The notes beneath the pieces were generated by a model, which saw only the letters and a list, made by a program, of their open reading frames with translations, was not told the DNA's origin and searched no databases. Below, piece after piece: positions 11,390 through 23,382 of a stretch of DNA of 64,000 nucleotides. The position numbers and the translations under genes were made by a program. The DNA lies in assembly GCA_001414485.1 (NCBI GenBank), contig LLEY01000018.1, positions 1 to 64,000 of the forward strand, in the 5' to 3' direction. The first letter of the stretch is position 1. Each line of letters starts with the position of its first letter. The DNA comes from Calycina herbarum. Its lineage: Eukaryota > Ascomycota > Leotiomycetes > Helotiales > Pezizellaceae.

Positions 11390-12977
11390 ATGCGACAGCC
11401 GGAATTCAATGAGACGATCCCCAGTGGTGGGGATCCGACAACGATGGATGTGAATGCTCCTTTTGTTGGACTCGAATACCATTACACATACATCATGTTC
11501 TGCGGTTTCATCGTTTGGTTTATCATTCCCGGAATTGGACTTCTTTACGGAGGTCTGGCACGTCGGAAATCTGCCCTGGCTCTCCTATTCCAGAGTTTGA
11601 TGGTCATATCTGTCGTAACGGTTCAATGGATGTTTTGGGGGTATTCCTTGGCATATTCGAGAACTGCTGGTCCCTTCATTGGTGACCTTGCCAATTTTGG
11701 AATGAAACACGTTATGGCTGCTCCTTCGCCTGGAAGTGCGGTGCTACCAGAAATCGTCTTTTGTCTTTATCAACTCTTGTTTTGTGCTTGTACCGTACAA
11801 ATTGTTGTTGGTGGTGCTTTCGAAAGAGGTCGTATCATCCCCAGTCTGGTCTTTGGGTTTTGGTGGGCTACTATCGTTTACTGTCCTATCGCTTGCTGGA
11901 CCTGGAATGCCAACGGTTGGTTATTTAACGTAAGTCATATATCCTCCCCATACTCCGATAGCTGGCTCACAATAACTCAAGCTTCCTTCCCTCGATTTCG
12001 CCGGCGGAGGGCCAGTTCATATAGCGAGTGGCTGGTCAGCTCTAGCATACGCTTTCGTCCTCGGAAAACGCAAGCACACCGGTGACCCAAGTCACGGAAG
12101 GCCTCACAACACCACCCTCGTCTTCTTGGGAACAGTTTTGATCTGGTTCGGCTGGTTCGGATTCAACGGAGGTTCCGCTCTCAATGCATCGATTAGAGCA
12201 ATGGTCGCTGCCTTCAACACAAACGTCGCGGCCTCAACTGGAGTCCTTGGTTGGGTGATGGTCGACTATTTCAAGCATAATCGTAAGTTCAGCGTTGTAG
12301 GTGCTTGTGAAGGAGCTATCGCTGGACTTGTGGGTATTACACCAGCTGCTGGTTATGTTGAGCCTTGGCTTGCCGCTGTCATCGGCTTCATTACTGCTGC
12401 CGTTTGTGCTCTGCTTCAAAATCTTAATGATTGGCTCCATATAGATGAGGGCATGGATGTGTTTAAACTCCATGGTGTTGGAGGAATGGTTGGAAGTTTC
12501 TTGACCGGCCTGTTTGCCACATCGAAGAGTGAGTGCCCCTCTTTCCTGACCTTTTAGTGAACTGCGCCTCAAGTCAAGTCCCCATCGGTTTGTTTACTTT
12601 CAGGTCAAAGCTAACACCCACGAGTCTCCGCACTCGACGGAGCCACTATCGCATCAGGTGCTATCGATGGAGTAGGAATCCAAGTCGGAAAGCAATTCGC
12701 AGAAATTACTGCTATCTCTGCTTATTCTTTTGTCGTCTCCTGTGCCCTTCTCTACATCCTAAAATTCATCCCCGGAATGCACTTGAGAGTTACCGAAGAA
12801 GCGGAAATGAATGGTCTGGATATTGATCAGTTCTTTGATGAGCAAATTGGAGATTGGGGAATGTTCGATGAGTTAACACGAAGAAAGGGACTGCAAGGAA
12901 TTTCGGAAATTGAGGCTCCTGGGACTCCACCATCTAAGGTAGTTGTCCCAGTTGATGGTAGTGAGAAGAAGGATTAG
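11390..12977 (+). CDS. Ammonium transporter of the AMT/MEP/Rh family
   Basis: Three exons, 11390-11929, 11982-12528 and 12625-12977, give 479 aa, normal for the family. It is a multi-spanning plasma-membrane channel for ammonium/ammonia. Visible are the first pore helix (PGIGLLYGGLARRKSAL), VTVQWMFWGYSLAYS, the signature region around DFAGGGPVHIASGWSALAYA with the first pore histidine (His193), FGWFGFNGGSAL, and LHGVGGMVGSFLTGLFATS with the second pore histidine (His344). The cytosolic tail (about 425-479) is acidic and ends in lysines. Intron 2 is placed by phase and uses a CACGAG acceptor 10 nt after a perfect GCTAAC branch site; the earlier TTTCAG acceptor would bring an immediate stop. 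Fungal MEPs are usually under nitrogen control; several GATA words upstream fit but prove nothing. Confidence 0.95.
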
Positions 12978-14785
12978 ATTATAGAAGAGTTACAGGGGAC
13001 TCGGGAGAGGGAGATGTAGATTGAGATGGTGATATAGAGTAATAGGAAGATGTTTGGATTGGAGAAATAGATAGCAATAATCACGCAAGGACACGCGCTA
13101 ACCTCTTTTATATTATCATTTTACAGATACCAGTTGTCATTCATACCAAAGTCTGCGTTTAAGTGTGCACCTCAAATCCCCCCAACCTAAAATTTTGGGT
13201 TTAAGCATACCAACTTTTATCAGAGTGGAACTTAAAAAATACACTGCTCTTCCATGGTCCCCTTCGCGAGAATGACTTGCGAACCTTGAAAACAAGGAAA
13301 CGCTTCTCGCGCACCTCTTTCCGAATTCCAAGAGGTCCGAATTGGAATAATAGCCTTCTAAAGTTAGCTAACAGGGAGTTGAGGTGATTGAGTTTTTGAA
13401 GCCACTGATCTCTATTTCCTGCTATCGATATACGCTTCGTCTGTTTGAATTTTGAAAATTCATCGGGAGGGGGGAGGAGCGAACTAGGTTGATGAATTTG
13501 AGGGTTTTCTACTTTTCAAAGACTGAAGTGATTTGAGAAATTGTCGAAACTCCACAAAACTTTAATTCTTGCATCTCTAGAATATTTCAGCCTAGAAATT
13601 CTTGGAGAACTTTCGGAAAATTGAAGGTCTTCCCTTTCGAATCCTGAACGGTCTTCTTTCGAAGGTGTGGAGTTTTTCCTTTAATCCCATTTATAGGACC
13701 CAGAAAAGAGTCATGGGTGTTCAAAATCTGTCACATCCACTCTCAATTCAAAGCTTAATAAGTGCTAGAGCATGTAGTTGACCGAGGCGTGATGTGATGT
13801 AGGTTAGTATATTTAAGTGATGTATTTATCGCAACTATATTTCTGGCAAGCCCAAACATTGGTTCGCAAGAGTGACTCAGTACAGCTAGAACAAGAATGT
13901 GAGCCCGTGTAAGAGTAACCCCGCTCTTCCTCTTAACAAATGTTCTTCATTCTTAAACACCGGCTCCAATACTAAAGCAATGGATCCTACATTACCAACC
14001 ACTATACCAGCCAGAACGAGATCAAAAGCAACTTCAGCCGCATACATACATATTCATCCAATTATTTAAATCCAAATTCAACAACACGACTCGCCAGATC
14101 GCGGAACCACAATTATTCTGCCGAAGTTGGAACTTGGCTCTCCATTTCCTATTCTGTAAGCCTTTTAAAGTCTATGATTACCTAGAAGAGAGAGGGGGGG
14201 TATCGGGTCTCACGCTTCCATACTCGAACAATACCACCAATATGTCGCTTGGACTGAAAGAAGGAAGGTTTGTGTTGGTTTGACTTGGTGGTCAATAGCT
14301 TGATGCAAAAAGAGTATATTATCGTTGTAACTATCGTTGATGCATACCGAGTACAGTCTGTACTCGGTTCTACTTAAATACCTGCCCTCCTCGTTAAGCG
14401 AGAAGGGCACGTGGAAGTGCTGTGTATACCGACAGTTTGCGAGAGGGGGTGCTGAGGGACTAACAACCCTTGTATATTCGCCTTGGGAGAGCCTCGGAAT
14501 ATCTATTGGATATTGAAGGTCCCATGGATCAAATGACTTGCTCAAATGACAGTTTCTTCAAGAATGGATTGCCAATTGTGTGTCCTTATGATATCCCCAG
14601 TAAAAGAGAAGTGATTGAAAAGATGATTTAGGACATAGGTGCCTTGTGATTATAAAAACAAAGCGACAGTATACCGTCGCATAATTAGTGTTAACTTTAT
14701 AGTACTTCTTAAGCGTATACCAAGTGTTTAATACCTCACACTTCCACATACTTTCTTCTACTATAAATTAATTGTTGCAAATGTA
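12978..14785. other. Intergenic region, nothing convincing
   Basis: This is the 3' flank of the ammonium transporter and featureless DNA up to the hAT MITE. A 111-codon minus-strand frame at 14210-14545 has no recognised domain and is not called. Confidence 0.5.
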
Positions 14786-15209
14786 CAGCGTATTAACAAA
14801 CTACTCAACTACTCGAGTACTACTCGAGTAGTCTTGAGTAGAGTAGAGTAGTTAATCTTGACTACTCAAGTACTACTTGAGTAGTCTATAAATAGAAAAA
14901 AAAATAGAAAATAGTCCAAAAGATAAAGTAGAATAAAATTTATCTTTAAAATTATATATTATAACCTTTTTCTTTTCTATTTAAAATAACTTTTAATATA
15001 GGAACCCCTTACTAAATTGTTCCGATACTAACCCGGCGCTAGTAGTACTAGGCCCGAGGGTCCCGAGCATCGGTCAGAATCGGCCCGTACTACTCGAGTG
15101 CTACTCGAGTGGTACTCAAGTAGTAGTGAGTAAAGTAGAGTAGTGTTTAAAAGCCCTTGAGTAGAGTAGAGTCGCAGTTACTACTCTACTCTACTCATTT
15201 AATACACTG
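14786..15209. mobile_element. Non-autonomous hAT-type MITE (424 bp) with 8-bp target duplication
   Basis: The left end is CAGCGTATTAA and the right end TTAATACACTG, inverted copies with one mismatch and the CAG(T/C)G start typical of hAT elements. The element is flanked on both sides by the same 8 bp, CAAATGTA (14778-14785 and 15210-15217), the target-duplication length of hAT transposons. The interior has no transposase. It is filled near both ends with degenerate (ACTACTCGAGT)-type subterminal repeats in both orientations, with an AT-rich core at about 14890-15000 and a GC-richer block at 15020-15090. Subterminal repeats of this kind usually bind hAT transposase. Confidence 0.85.
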
Positions 15210-17644
15210 CAAATGTATGCCGAAAACTCTTCAATTTACTAAGTGTGGCCTGGGCCGACTATTTATGCCCTGGGATGATGGCGCTAGTAAACACGTGACT
15301 GACATACTCCTATTCACTGTAGGTTTTCAACATTAATTTATTCGAGTGCTCTCCGGCTCGCTTAAGCACTGAGTGTCAGCATATGTTTGTTTTGATTTTG
15401 AAAACAAGCTTTCACTGTTGCCTTTAAAAGTGAAGTACATACTTATCAAAACTGTATCTCCATTCCAGAAAAACCAAATATACATGTCACTGCTTCAATT
15501 TGTGAAATTTGCACATCTCACTCAGCTGGCAGTCCGTTTCAATTTTCACGAAATTATCCCTTCGGTGTGCCATACAACTCACGTATATTAGCGGACTCAC
15601 ATCCAATATCCGACGTGTTCTATTGGTCCAGTTCTAGGAAGGTAACTGTTCTAGTAGTCCATCTTACTGTTTTGATATACTAGTTTTGCTGTCGTCTCAA
15701 CTAGTTTACACCGGAGTTACTTACACGTATGCACGTGAGTTGCATGGCACACCAAAGGGATACCACGATGGTAACACCTCGCTATAAAGCACCTTACATG
15801 TAACAATCGGCCCTGATTTTTCGCCCAGAGCAAGAACGAGGTTGACATTACTAGTGATTGGGCAGCAAGTTCTCAGCATCGTCATTGATACTGACTCGCG
15901 ATTTGCGTCCACCTCATCTTTAAAATTTAGGGGCGCGGGACGATTGCCGAGCCGTGGGATTAACAAGTTCTACGTGTACACGTTTTATTTCTGCACGTTG
16001 CATTCTAGCTCGTCGCTGTCAACTCAACCTACCATTTGCCAACTACTAGTTTCCTTCTTGAGTGTAAGTGCCTCCTAGATTTAGCTCATGACATGCATAC
16101 GTAACCTAGGTTTTGTCCGTCTCACTAAAAAAACAGCCGAACAGAGTGATGCAGACGGGAGTTGGTAATTTTCTTTATCCTACGTTGAATGCCAAGAAAC
16201 ACCGGTCACGACTCATCAATCACACCTAGCAAGAGAATGACCCAATTTAGCTTGAACTTGACTAAATGCTATTGAAATCAGGGACTTTCTCCTGAGACAA
16301 TAATTAGAAAAATAAAACGAAGGTCAGTGAAAAAAAGTGATTGAAAGCGGCAGATACGGAGTATATAGGTGAAAGGAAAGTTCCTTATAAAACCCTGCTC
16401 ACGCCACATAACAAAAGTGGGTATGGTCGGGGAGAGTCCGATAGGCTCTCAGGACCACCCTAAGTCAGGTCACGATAGCCCATTGGTTCACTCGCGGAGG
16501 TGAGTTTCATATCTTCTGAATTTCAACGCGCCTTTCCCCTCTAACACACAAAAGCCATAAGGCTGTCTATCCTTGTTGAGCTTCGTGTTTTTACCGGCTC
16601 AGATATGAAAAATATGGAGTTGAAGGTGGGGTTTAATGGAGATGTTATGAACCCTTACCCTGGCTCAAGACAATGGCCGCACGCTATTGATAATTAGGCA
16701 GTGTTGTTGGAGTGGACGTGGTTTCCTAGAGCTCCAAGAACATGTGATAATCGTTTAATCTCGGTTTTCGAAGTATCGGAAACATGCCAAAACCGTAGTG
16801 CAAACCTACTGTGTGTGCACCTGTAAAAAGACCAGGCTGAATCCGAATTTTCCATCACTACTTTCCACGCGTGCCTTGCGTTCAAACTTCGCTTTTGGGA
16901 CAAAATGCTAGGACATTCCCTGCTTGGGAGCAGGCTGAAAATCTTGTCTTAGTCCACTTGACAAGCTATCGTATTCTATAGTGTTGGAATTCTTGTTCTC
17001 TGGGATGATCCAAGATTGTTACAGGAAAGTCGCTGACCTTTTCCAGTCGGAAGTCCTCGCTTATCTCGCAAATTGAAGACCATTATGTAACTTTGCACTT
17101 TTAAGTCTCAAATAATATTTTCAGACTCTCGCTTCAAGTTTCATCCCCGCACCATCAAGAAAACCCGCCAACCAGATTCCGATTCCTCAAAGACGCAATA
17201 ATAAGCCTCGTCCGGAGTGTGGGACCAAGACAGTATCTACCGGTATCTCGGGCATCGTTGTGACCAGGGATTCAGATCATGCATCGGGCAATACCATCGC
17301 ATCCCCACAATTTGTGGTCTGGTACATGATCTGAGGGTCGATCCGGGAGAAAGCATGGGCTCTCTAAAGGTCATATACCATGAAGAAGATCGAGTCCACA
17401 CCCGGTTATGCCTTTCTCTTTCCTTCCTTGGCCCATCTTGTTGTGCCTTTACTTCTGCTTGCAGCAACAACACCTTAACAAAAGTAATGATAGCAACAAG
17501 CATCAGAAGAAATACACTCGCAGTTCGCGGAACACGATACCCAAGGAGAGCAGACTGGTCGAGGAGGGCAAGATAAATGGGCGGGGGGATTATTCCCCAT
17601 GAGGCACTCGCAACTTCAGTTGTCGTCCTCGTTTACTCATCAAT
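15210..17644. other. Long intergenic region, nothing convincing
   Basis: About 2.4 kb right of the hAT MITE. Several 60-120 codon frames occur on both strands without domains or splice continuity. Its right end is the promoter of the six-exon membrane protein. No RNA gene or strong repeat was recognised. Confidence 0.45.
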
Positions 17645-19327
17645 ATGCCTAACCTTGAGTACATCGTTGACGTGTTTGCTTTGGAGCTTTGGAGAACGGT
17701 TTACTTGTAAGTTTATCGTATACCATGGAATAGAAACATTCTAATTTGTTCTAAGATGTGAATATTTTCTCCACGTTCACTGCTATTAGCACCTTCGCAT
17801 CTATCATTCAACAAATACATTATGTAGTAGATTGGCACGAAATAAAGCATGCGCAGTACGAACAAGCAGTTCGTAGTCTGGATCATCCTGCACTCGCTTT
17901 CGGAGGTGCTGCCGAAAAGGCAGACATTGTACTATTTTATACCCGTACTGGACTGCTATATTCTCGAAGTTCTGGGTTGTGCTAATAATTGGCAGAGTTC
18001 TATTGTTATAATGTGATGGCACTCAGCGTTCTCTTCTGGTATGCTAGTTCTATCCTCTCTATTGAATCTCCATTAACTCCAACCATAGGGCTGTATTGTT
18101 ATTTGTCGGTTCATGGAATCTGCGGGCGAACTGGTTGGGGAATTGGCAGAACAGGATGGGACCAATTTCCAAAGTTTTCTCAGTCACTTTTCCTATCATC
18201 ACAGTTGGCGTAATGCAAGCGGATTCAATCACCGATAACCTTCCTGGGTTTTTTATTGTTGCTAATTTTACTTGTAAGTCCACATGCCCTTGAATATACG
18301 GTTTGGAAGATGTCTGATTCTAGAAGTGCTTGTAAGCATGCTCGCCGGAGTGGTTCTAATGATTTTGACGTTGCTTAAATATATCAAGACTAGACGTCTA
18401 GTAATGGGGTCTGGACACAGAGCGGGGTGGTGGGCTTCAGGGGGTTCCAAAGAGAGGCGTGTACCAGCCACTATTGCGAACGTCAGTCAATCTGGTGTCA
18501 CTACATCTTCTAGCGGCGTTCGAAATGCTCTCTACGACAGAAGTTTAATTATTCGCTTTTGTATCGGCTTCACGATAATGATGTAAGACACTTGGGCTTG
18601 GCATATTCCATTCTGCTTCTGTTGCTGACGTTTCTACAGGTTTTTTGCCGTCGCTATTATCTTCTTTAACTTCGCCAATTTGAGTAAAAACACAGATCTA
18701 GCAACGTCTGGAGGACCAAATCTCGATCCTTCTGGTGCCATCGCGGATATAGCCTTTTTTGCCCCAGGCGTAACAGCAAGTCTCGTCGCATTTCTCGTGT
18801 TCGGAACCACGAAATCATGGCGTCAGTATCGGGATATGGTCGTAGGTGGCTGCGGCATTAGAACCAAAATCCTTCAACGAAGATCCCAGCGCGATCTGGA
18901 AAATGGACAGAAAAGCTTGGAGTTTCAACACCTGCCAAGTCTAACACGACAACCGTCTGAAGAAGAAAGAGCTCAAGGGAAAGAACCAGAGACGAGGGTG
19001 AGAATGTTCTCTGTGGATGCTGGTGGTCCGATGGAGCTTACGAACTATGCAACTTCGATACACACTGCTGGTCCTTCAAATCATTCGATCCGTCCACCAA
19101 CAAGAGACTCGCAAACCACAGTTCGGGCCCCCGAGTTCCAAAGGGGAGTCCTCTCTTCTGATTCAAAGGCAGGAACAATTGGAGTCGCACGGAGTGACCT
19201 CGTCGTTCAATATGACCGCGGAGAAACTCCAGATATAGAGAGGCGTAGTCGACAGGAAATCCCCCCAGAAAGGAGGTTCGTAGCGGAAAGGTTGCCCACC
19301 CAACATGAATACGGACAGGCTATATGA
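17645..19327 (+). CDS. Orphan fungal multi-pass membrane protein, six exons
   Basis: Exons 17645-17706, 17790-17944, 17996-18038, 18089-18273, 18327-18582 and 18640-19327 join in frame to 462 aa. Most donors are strong (GTAAGT, GTATGC, GTAAGA); acceptors are AG. Hydrophobic spans are seen near residues 20-35, 64-95, 108-135, 140-165, 225-245 and 262-285, so roughly six or seven membrane helices. Order of recognisable words: MPNLEYIVDVF, LAFGGAAEKADIVLFYTQF, YCYNVMALSVLFW, GSWNLRANWLGNW, YIKTRRLVMG and FGTTKSWRQYRDM. The last 150 residues are a charged cytoplasmic tail. From memory this layout belongs to a large uncharacterised fungal membrane-protein family; a receptor-like role is only a guess. 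Exon 5 uses a GAAG acceptor because the earlier TCTAG would create a stop. Confidence 0.75.
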
Positions 19328-20430
19328 AAAGGATCTTTGGTGTGGATGGGAGTAATGTATACACCCGAATTACAGGGATATTGAGCCCGCGGGCCAAAAA
19401 CCCGTATCGATCAATGAGAAGTCAAGGACTGGTTGCCACTTCAACAACCGGGAAAATATGAATTCAAGCTCGAAAGCTGTCACGGCTGTGTATTCATCAG
19501 GAACTAAGCGAGCTTAAGACCACCAGACACTGGAAAGAGATCGACATTGAATGTTTTGATGATTGTACGAACAGGTATATAGCATGAACCGGATTTACAT
19601 AAAATGGTGGACGGAAAACGGAATGAAAAATGGTTTGGGATGGTTTGGTAAAAGGGCATGGATACGGGGTGTTGAAGCCTGTTTTGTTGGCTGTTCTCCC
19701 ATTTTCTCGTGTATGTACCTACTTTCTGTGTACAAATTTTCAAGAATATATAAACAAATGTATATGGCTACGACAATCAAGTTGCATTACTGAATGAGCT
19801 TGAGAAATTACCATACTCATTCATAATAAACCTAAGTACACAAAAATAGGATGTGCCTTTACGACAGAAGGTTGTGCTATGAAAGGGCAGAGGCAGAGTT
19901 TAAGTTTAAATAATCTCAATGAACATCCTCCGGCCTCAGCTAAAAACGGCACTTTCGTCAACGCGCTGTGGGGTGTTGACGATCTTAGGACACGAAATGC
20001 GCATAATCACATGTATTGGAACAAAAGGCAGCAGCTTCGTGTGACGTAAACCCACCACAACCACCATTACACGGTATTGTATCTGTGTCCACACTAATGG
20101 TAACCATGTGATCTAAAAGCATCAATGAAGTACGAGATTTGAGAATCTGGAAAGGAGTGCTCAGCAAAATTTCAGACGACAAACATATCCGAAAGAAACA
20201 ACTAGACAAACATTGGTCCGCAACTTTGGAAAGCAATTGTAAAAAGTGAACCCCACACCTACCTCAACAAAATAATGTAGACTCAGACTCACAACTCCTA
20301 GTCACCAGTAATAGCAGAATAAGCCTAGCGTATAAGGAATCAGTTATCATTTCATTCGTTCCCCCACCCCTTAAACTTCGATATGGATGCCACACACTAA
20401 CTTTTATATCTTACAGACCACGTCCCAGCC
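19328..20430. other. Intergenic region between convergent genes
   Basis: This region holds the 3' flanks of the membrane protein (plus) and PRP6 (minus). No gene or repeat is recognised. Confidence 0.5.
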
Positions 20431-23382
20431 CTAGTCCAACCCCCCCACCACAACCTTAAGAACATCCTCAACACTCTTCCTAACATTCCCCGGATCCTTC
20501 GCAACAGCCTGCCAATGCTCCCCATGCCTCGGCTCGCTAACAACACACTTCTGTATAACATCCGCCCGTTTCTCCTGTTCAATAATATTAGTTCCCTCAT
20601 CTCCCATATTCGCAAAGCAAATTCGACTTACATCCGTCCCATGCTGCAGCAAGAACTTATAATACCAAGCCCAAGTATCCCCCAAATCACTGTCTAAAAT
20701 GATCGCCTTCTCGAACCAATTCTGTGCTTTCTCAAGTCTTCGTTCGCCCCAGAAGATTCGTGCGATGGTGACGAAGAGGAGAGGATCGTTGTCGACTTTT
20801 TTGATGGCTTCGAGTGCTCGTGGTTTTCGTTGGGTTCGTGGTTCTAGATACCAGATGGATTCGGAATAGAGGAGTCCGCTACTAGGAACTTCCTGTAAAG
20901 CTTTCGCCATGAGGACTTTGGCTTGTGAAATATTGTTTGCTCGTCGTTCAATGCGCACGGATTCAGTCCACAATTCTGGGGATTTGGGGACAGCCAGTCG
21001 GGCACGGTCGAGTACACTTCGAGCCTTGACGATAGAACCAGATCTCTCTTCGAGACGAGAGTAGAGGAGCCACAATGGTACTGATCTAGGACATGCTTTT
21101 GTACCTGTGCTGTATGCTTCACGGGCCTGTGGTGCTTTTCCTTCTCCATCATATATTTGTCCCTTCATCATCCATAGCTTCGCAGCGCTTGGAAACAGCT
21201 GTAAGGCTTGGTTTGCTAGATCTAATGCAGCTTCGATATTCCCAAGTTGTCGTTCGAAAGCTACACTCTTCATCCAAACTCGGTCGGTAGGTGCTTCTTG
21301 TCTTGCACTCTTCAGCAGTTCTCTAGCCTGCTCTGGTTGATTATTCTCAGCTTCCAGCTTTACAGCAGCAAGCCAGATATCTTCATTGTTTGGATTTTGG
21401 TTGAAAGCCCGACCCAAGACTCTTCTAGCGTTATCAATTTCTCCAGCCTGCCATTTTTCCTTGGCTAACATCATCCATAATACCTCACTCTGGGGGCAAG
21501 CTTCCACTGCTTTTCCGAGGAGCTGCCAAAGAGCTTCTTTTGTTCCGTGATTCTTCTCCAAATCAGCAGCTGCGAGCCACAATTTTCTGCTATTAACAAA
21601 AACTCTCAGGGCGTAGGCATACATCGCACGGCCAGTTTCGTATCTGCCACGTCCGATACTCGATTTTGCATCTTCCATCCAGATCTCTTTTCGGTCGTCG
21701 TCTTCATCCAAACTCCAGCCCAAGGTCTCTCGAATAATAGCACCACAGGTTAAAATTGCACCTTCCTCTTCGCACTTTTCGGCTTCAGTGATCCATTCCT
21801 CACGCTTTAACATGGCGGATTTCTCTGCCAGAGCGCTGACCGCACGCTTCATTACGTTAACCTTGGCAGCGTTGCCCCCCATCTGTTCCTGGAGTCGAGC
21901 AGCCGCGATCCAAATTTCGTGAGACGTTGGAACTGCTTTTCGTGCTTTATTTAGTACTTTCTGGGCATTTTCGGAAGTTTCTAATCGTGCAAGTGCAAGC
22001 CAGAGCTCAACAGAAAGAGGTATAATTTCGGTGGCTTTCGCCAAAAGAAGTCGAGCATCCGCGGGGTCTTCTTCCAAATTAACAGCCTCTTTCCACAGCA
22101 TGACTGATTGTGGAATATGATCTAAGGCCTTCCGAATAACCGATTTCTTCGCGCGAGATTCCGACTCTAGTTCCATAGCTGCAACCCATAATCGCACAGA
22201 TCGATCATTCTTTTTAATTGCGTTGGCAGCAATGATCTTCGCATTGTGGTTGTCATTCAGATGGATGTTCTCAAGCCAAACATCCTCACTCTTCGGGCAG
22301 AACTCGCATCCTCGCGCAATGACATTCCGAGCTGCCACAGTCTTTCCAGCTAACTCCTCCAATCTTGCAGCAGCAATCCAACCGGGGGCGTGCTTAGGAT
22401 TTGTTCTGATAACTGATTCTAGAAGAACTCGTACTCGTTTGATATCTCCAACTTGTTCTGCTCCATCACCAATTTGCGATTTAGACAGACTTGTCAGATA
22501 ACCTTTAGGATCGATGTTTGTCGAGCTCCCGGCAACCGAATCAGTCCCACTACTTTGGGAAGCCTGGTCTAGTCTGACTTGTAAAACCTTGTCTCTGGCA
22601 GCACCAATATCCGCAAAGTTGGTCATGGTTCCATCTTGATTGTCTCCACCATTTGGATTTCCATCGTCCGCAACCGTTGTACCAAGCTCAGTCGAATCCC
22701 TAGCGCCAGCAATAACACTATCCGGAACCGCATAAAACCTCTGTCTTAACGCCTGTTTACTTCGTCGGTTCTTTCCCGTTAAATCTCCTACTTCAGGTAA
22801 TTCGGCCCATTCCTGGTCGCTGACTGTCGAAAGGGCTCGTTTTAAGTCTGCGAATTGCTGCTGGACTTTCGGATTATCGCGCTCGTACTGTTCTCGTTCG
22901 GCTTGTTCTCGTGCTTCCCTGTAGGTAGAAACGTCGGTAATCTGCTCATCTATTCGCAAAAATGATAAACCATTTGTGACACTGGAACAAGGGGAGGAGG
23001 AATATGAAAATGGAGAGACCAACCTTCTAATCTTGCGCCGCCTGTCCATCTTCTCATCTACCTCCTGGTAAATTCTATCCGCCTCGTCGTCATCTTTATC
23101 GAATGCGCCTCCGGCAAACAAGCCCACTTCATTCTCTGGATCTTGAAATTGAGACTCATCTTCGTCGTCATCTTTCTTTTCTGTAGCTCCGTAGGCAGTT
23201 GGCGCCGCTGCCCCAAGCTGTGCTGCTCGTTTCGCAAGTGCTTCTTTGATTTGGTCCTCACTGGGGCCCTCTCGTGCAGGACCTAGATCCGATCGCGTTG
23301 TAAATCCAGTGGCACCACGACCGAGACCTGCAACATAATTCTCGGGGGCAGGCTGGTTGAGAAAGTCGCGTCTACCTGACAT
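20431..23382 (-). CDS. PRP6: Pre-mRNA splicing factor PRP6 (U4/U6.U5 tri-snRNP)
   Basis: Two exons on the minus strand, 23382-23024 and 22918-20431, 948 aa. PRP6 bridges U5 and U4/U6 in the tri-snRNP in the nucleus. The N-terminus (MSGRRDFLNQPAPENYVAGLGRGATGF) is the family's PRP1 N-terminal domain, followed by acidic DDDEDE and the QQQFADLKR and EVGDLTGKNRR motifs. From about residue 270 the protein is a chain of HAT repeats with regular Trp spacing (WIAAARLEE, LWVAAMELES, IWIAAARLQE and so on). The 105-nt intron has no stop and is a multiple of three, so the unspliced frame stays open; it is called because removing it joins the basic MDRRRKIRR to EAREQAERE as in other fungi. An in-frame ATG 24 codons upstream exists, but the conserved start is MSGRRD. 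Confidence 0.95.
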   Translation of the reverse strand: MSGRRDFLNQPAPENYVAGLGRGATGFTTRSDLGPAREGPSEDQIKEALAKRAAQLGAAAPTAYGATEKKDDDEDESQFQDPENEVGLFAGGAFDKDDDEADRIYQEVDEKMDRRRKIRRLVSPFSYSSSPCSSVTNGLSFLRIDEQITDVSTYREAREQAEREQYERDNPKVQQQFADLKRALSTVSDQEWAELPEVGDLTGKNRRSKQALRQRFYAVPDSVIAGARDSTELGTTVADDGNPNGGDNQDGTMTNFADIGAARDKVLQVRLDQASQSSGTDSVAGSSTNIDPKGYLTSLSKSQIGDGAEQVGDIKRVRVLLESVIRTNPKHAPGWIAAARLEELAGKTVAARNVIARGCEFCPKSEDVWLENIHLNDNHNAKIIAANAIKKNDRSVRLWVAAMELESESRAKKSVIRKALDHIPQSVMLWKEAVNLEEDPADARLLLAKATEIIPLSVELWLALARLETSENAQKVLNKARKAVPTSHEIWIAAARLQEQMGGNAAKVNVMKRAVSALAEKSAMLKREEWITEAEKCEEEGAILTCGAIIRETLGWSLDEDDDRKEIWMEDAKSSIGRGRYETGRAMYAYALRVFVNSRKLWLAAADLEKNHGTKEALWQLLGKAVEACPQSEVLWMMLAKEKWQAGEIDNARRVLGRAFNQNPNNEDIWLAAVKLEAENNQPEQARELLKSARQEAPTDRVWMKSVAFERQLGNIEAALDLANQALQLFPSAAKLWMMKGQIYDGEGKAPQAREAYSTGTKACPRSVPLWLLYSRLEERSGSIVKARSVLDRARLAVPKSPELWTESVRIERRANNISQAKVLMAKALQEVPSSGLLYSESIWYLEPRTQRKPRALEAIKKVDNDPLLFVTIARIFWGERRLEKAQNWFEKAIILDSDLGDTWAWYYKFLLQHGTDVSRICFANMGDEGTNIIEQEKRADVIQKCVVSEPRHGEHWQAVAKDPGNVRKSVEDVLKVVVGGLD

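Noticed and set aside
14210..14545. 111-codon minus-strand frame left of the hAT MITE
   Set aside because: No family resemblance and no neighbouring exons; could be a remnant but not supportable.
22919..23023. Reading the PRP6 gene as one uninterrupted 1007-codon frame
   Set aside because: The 35-residue segment interrupts a conserved basic/charged helix, is bounded by GTTGGT and CTACAG, and its removal restores the family sequence; the first 24 codons lie before the conserved MSGRRD start.
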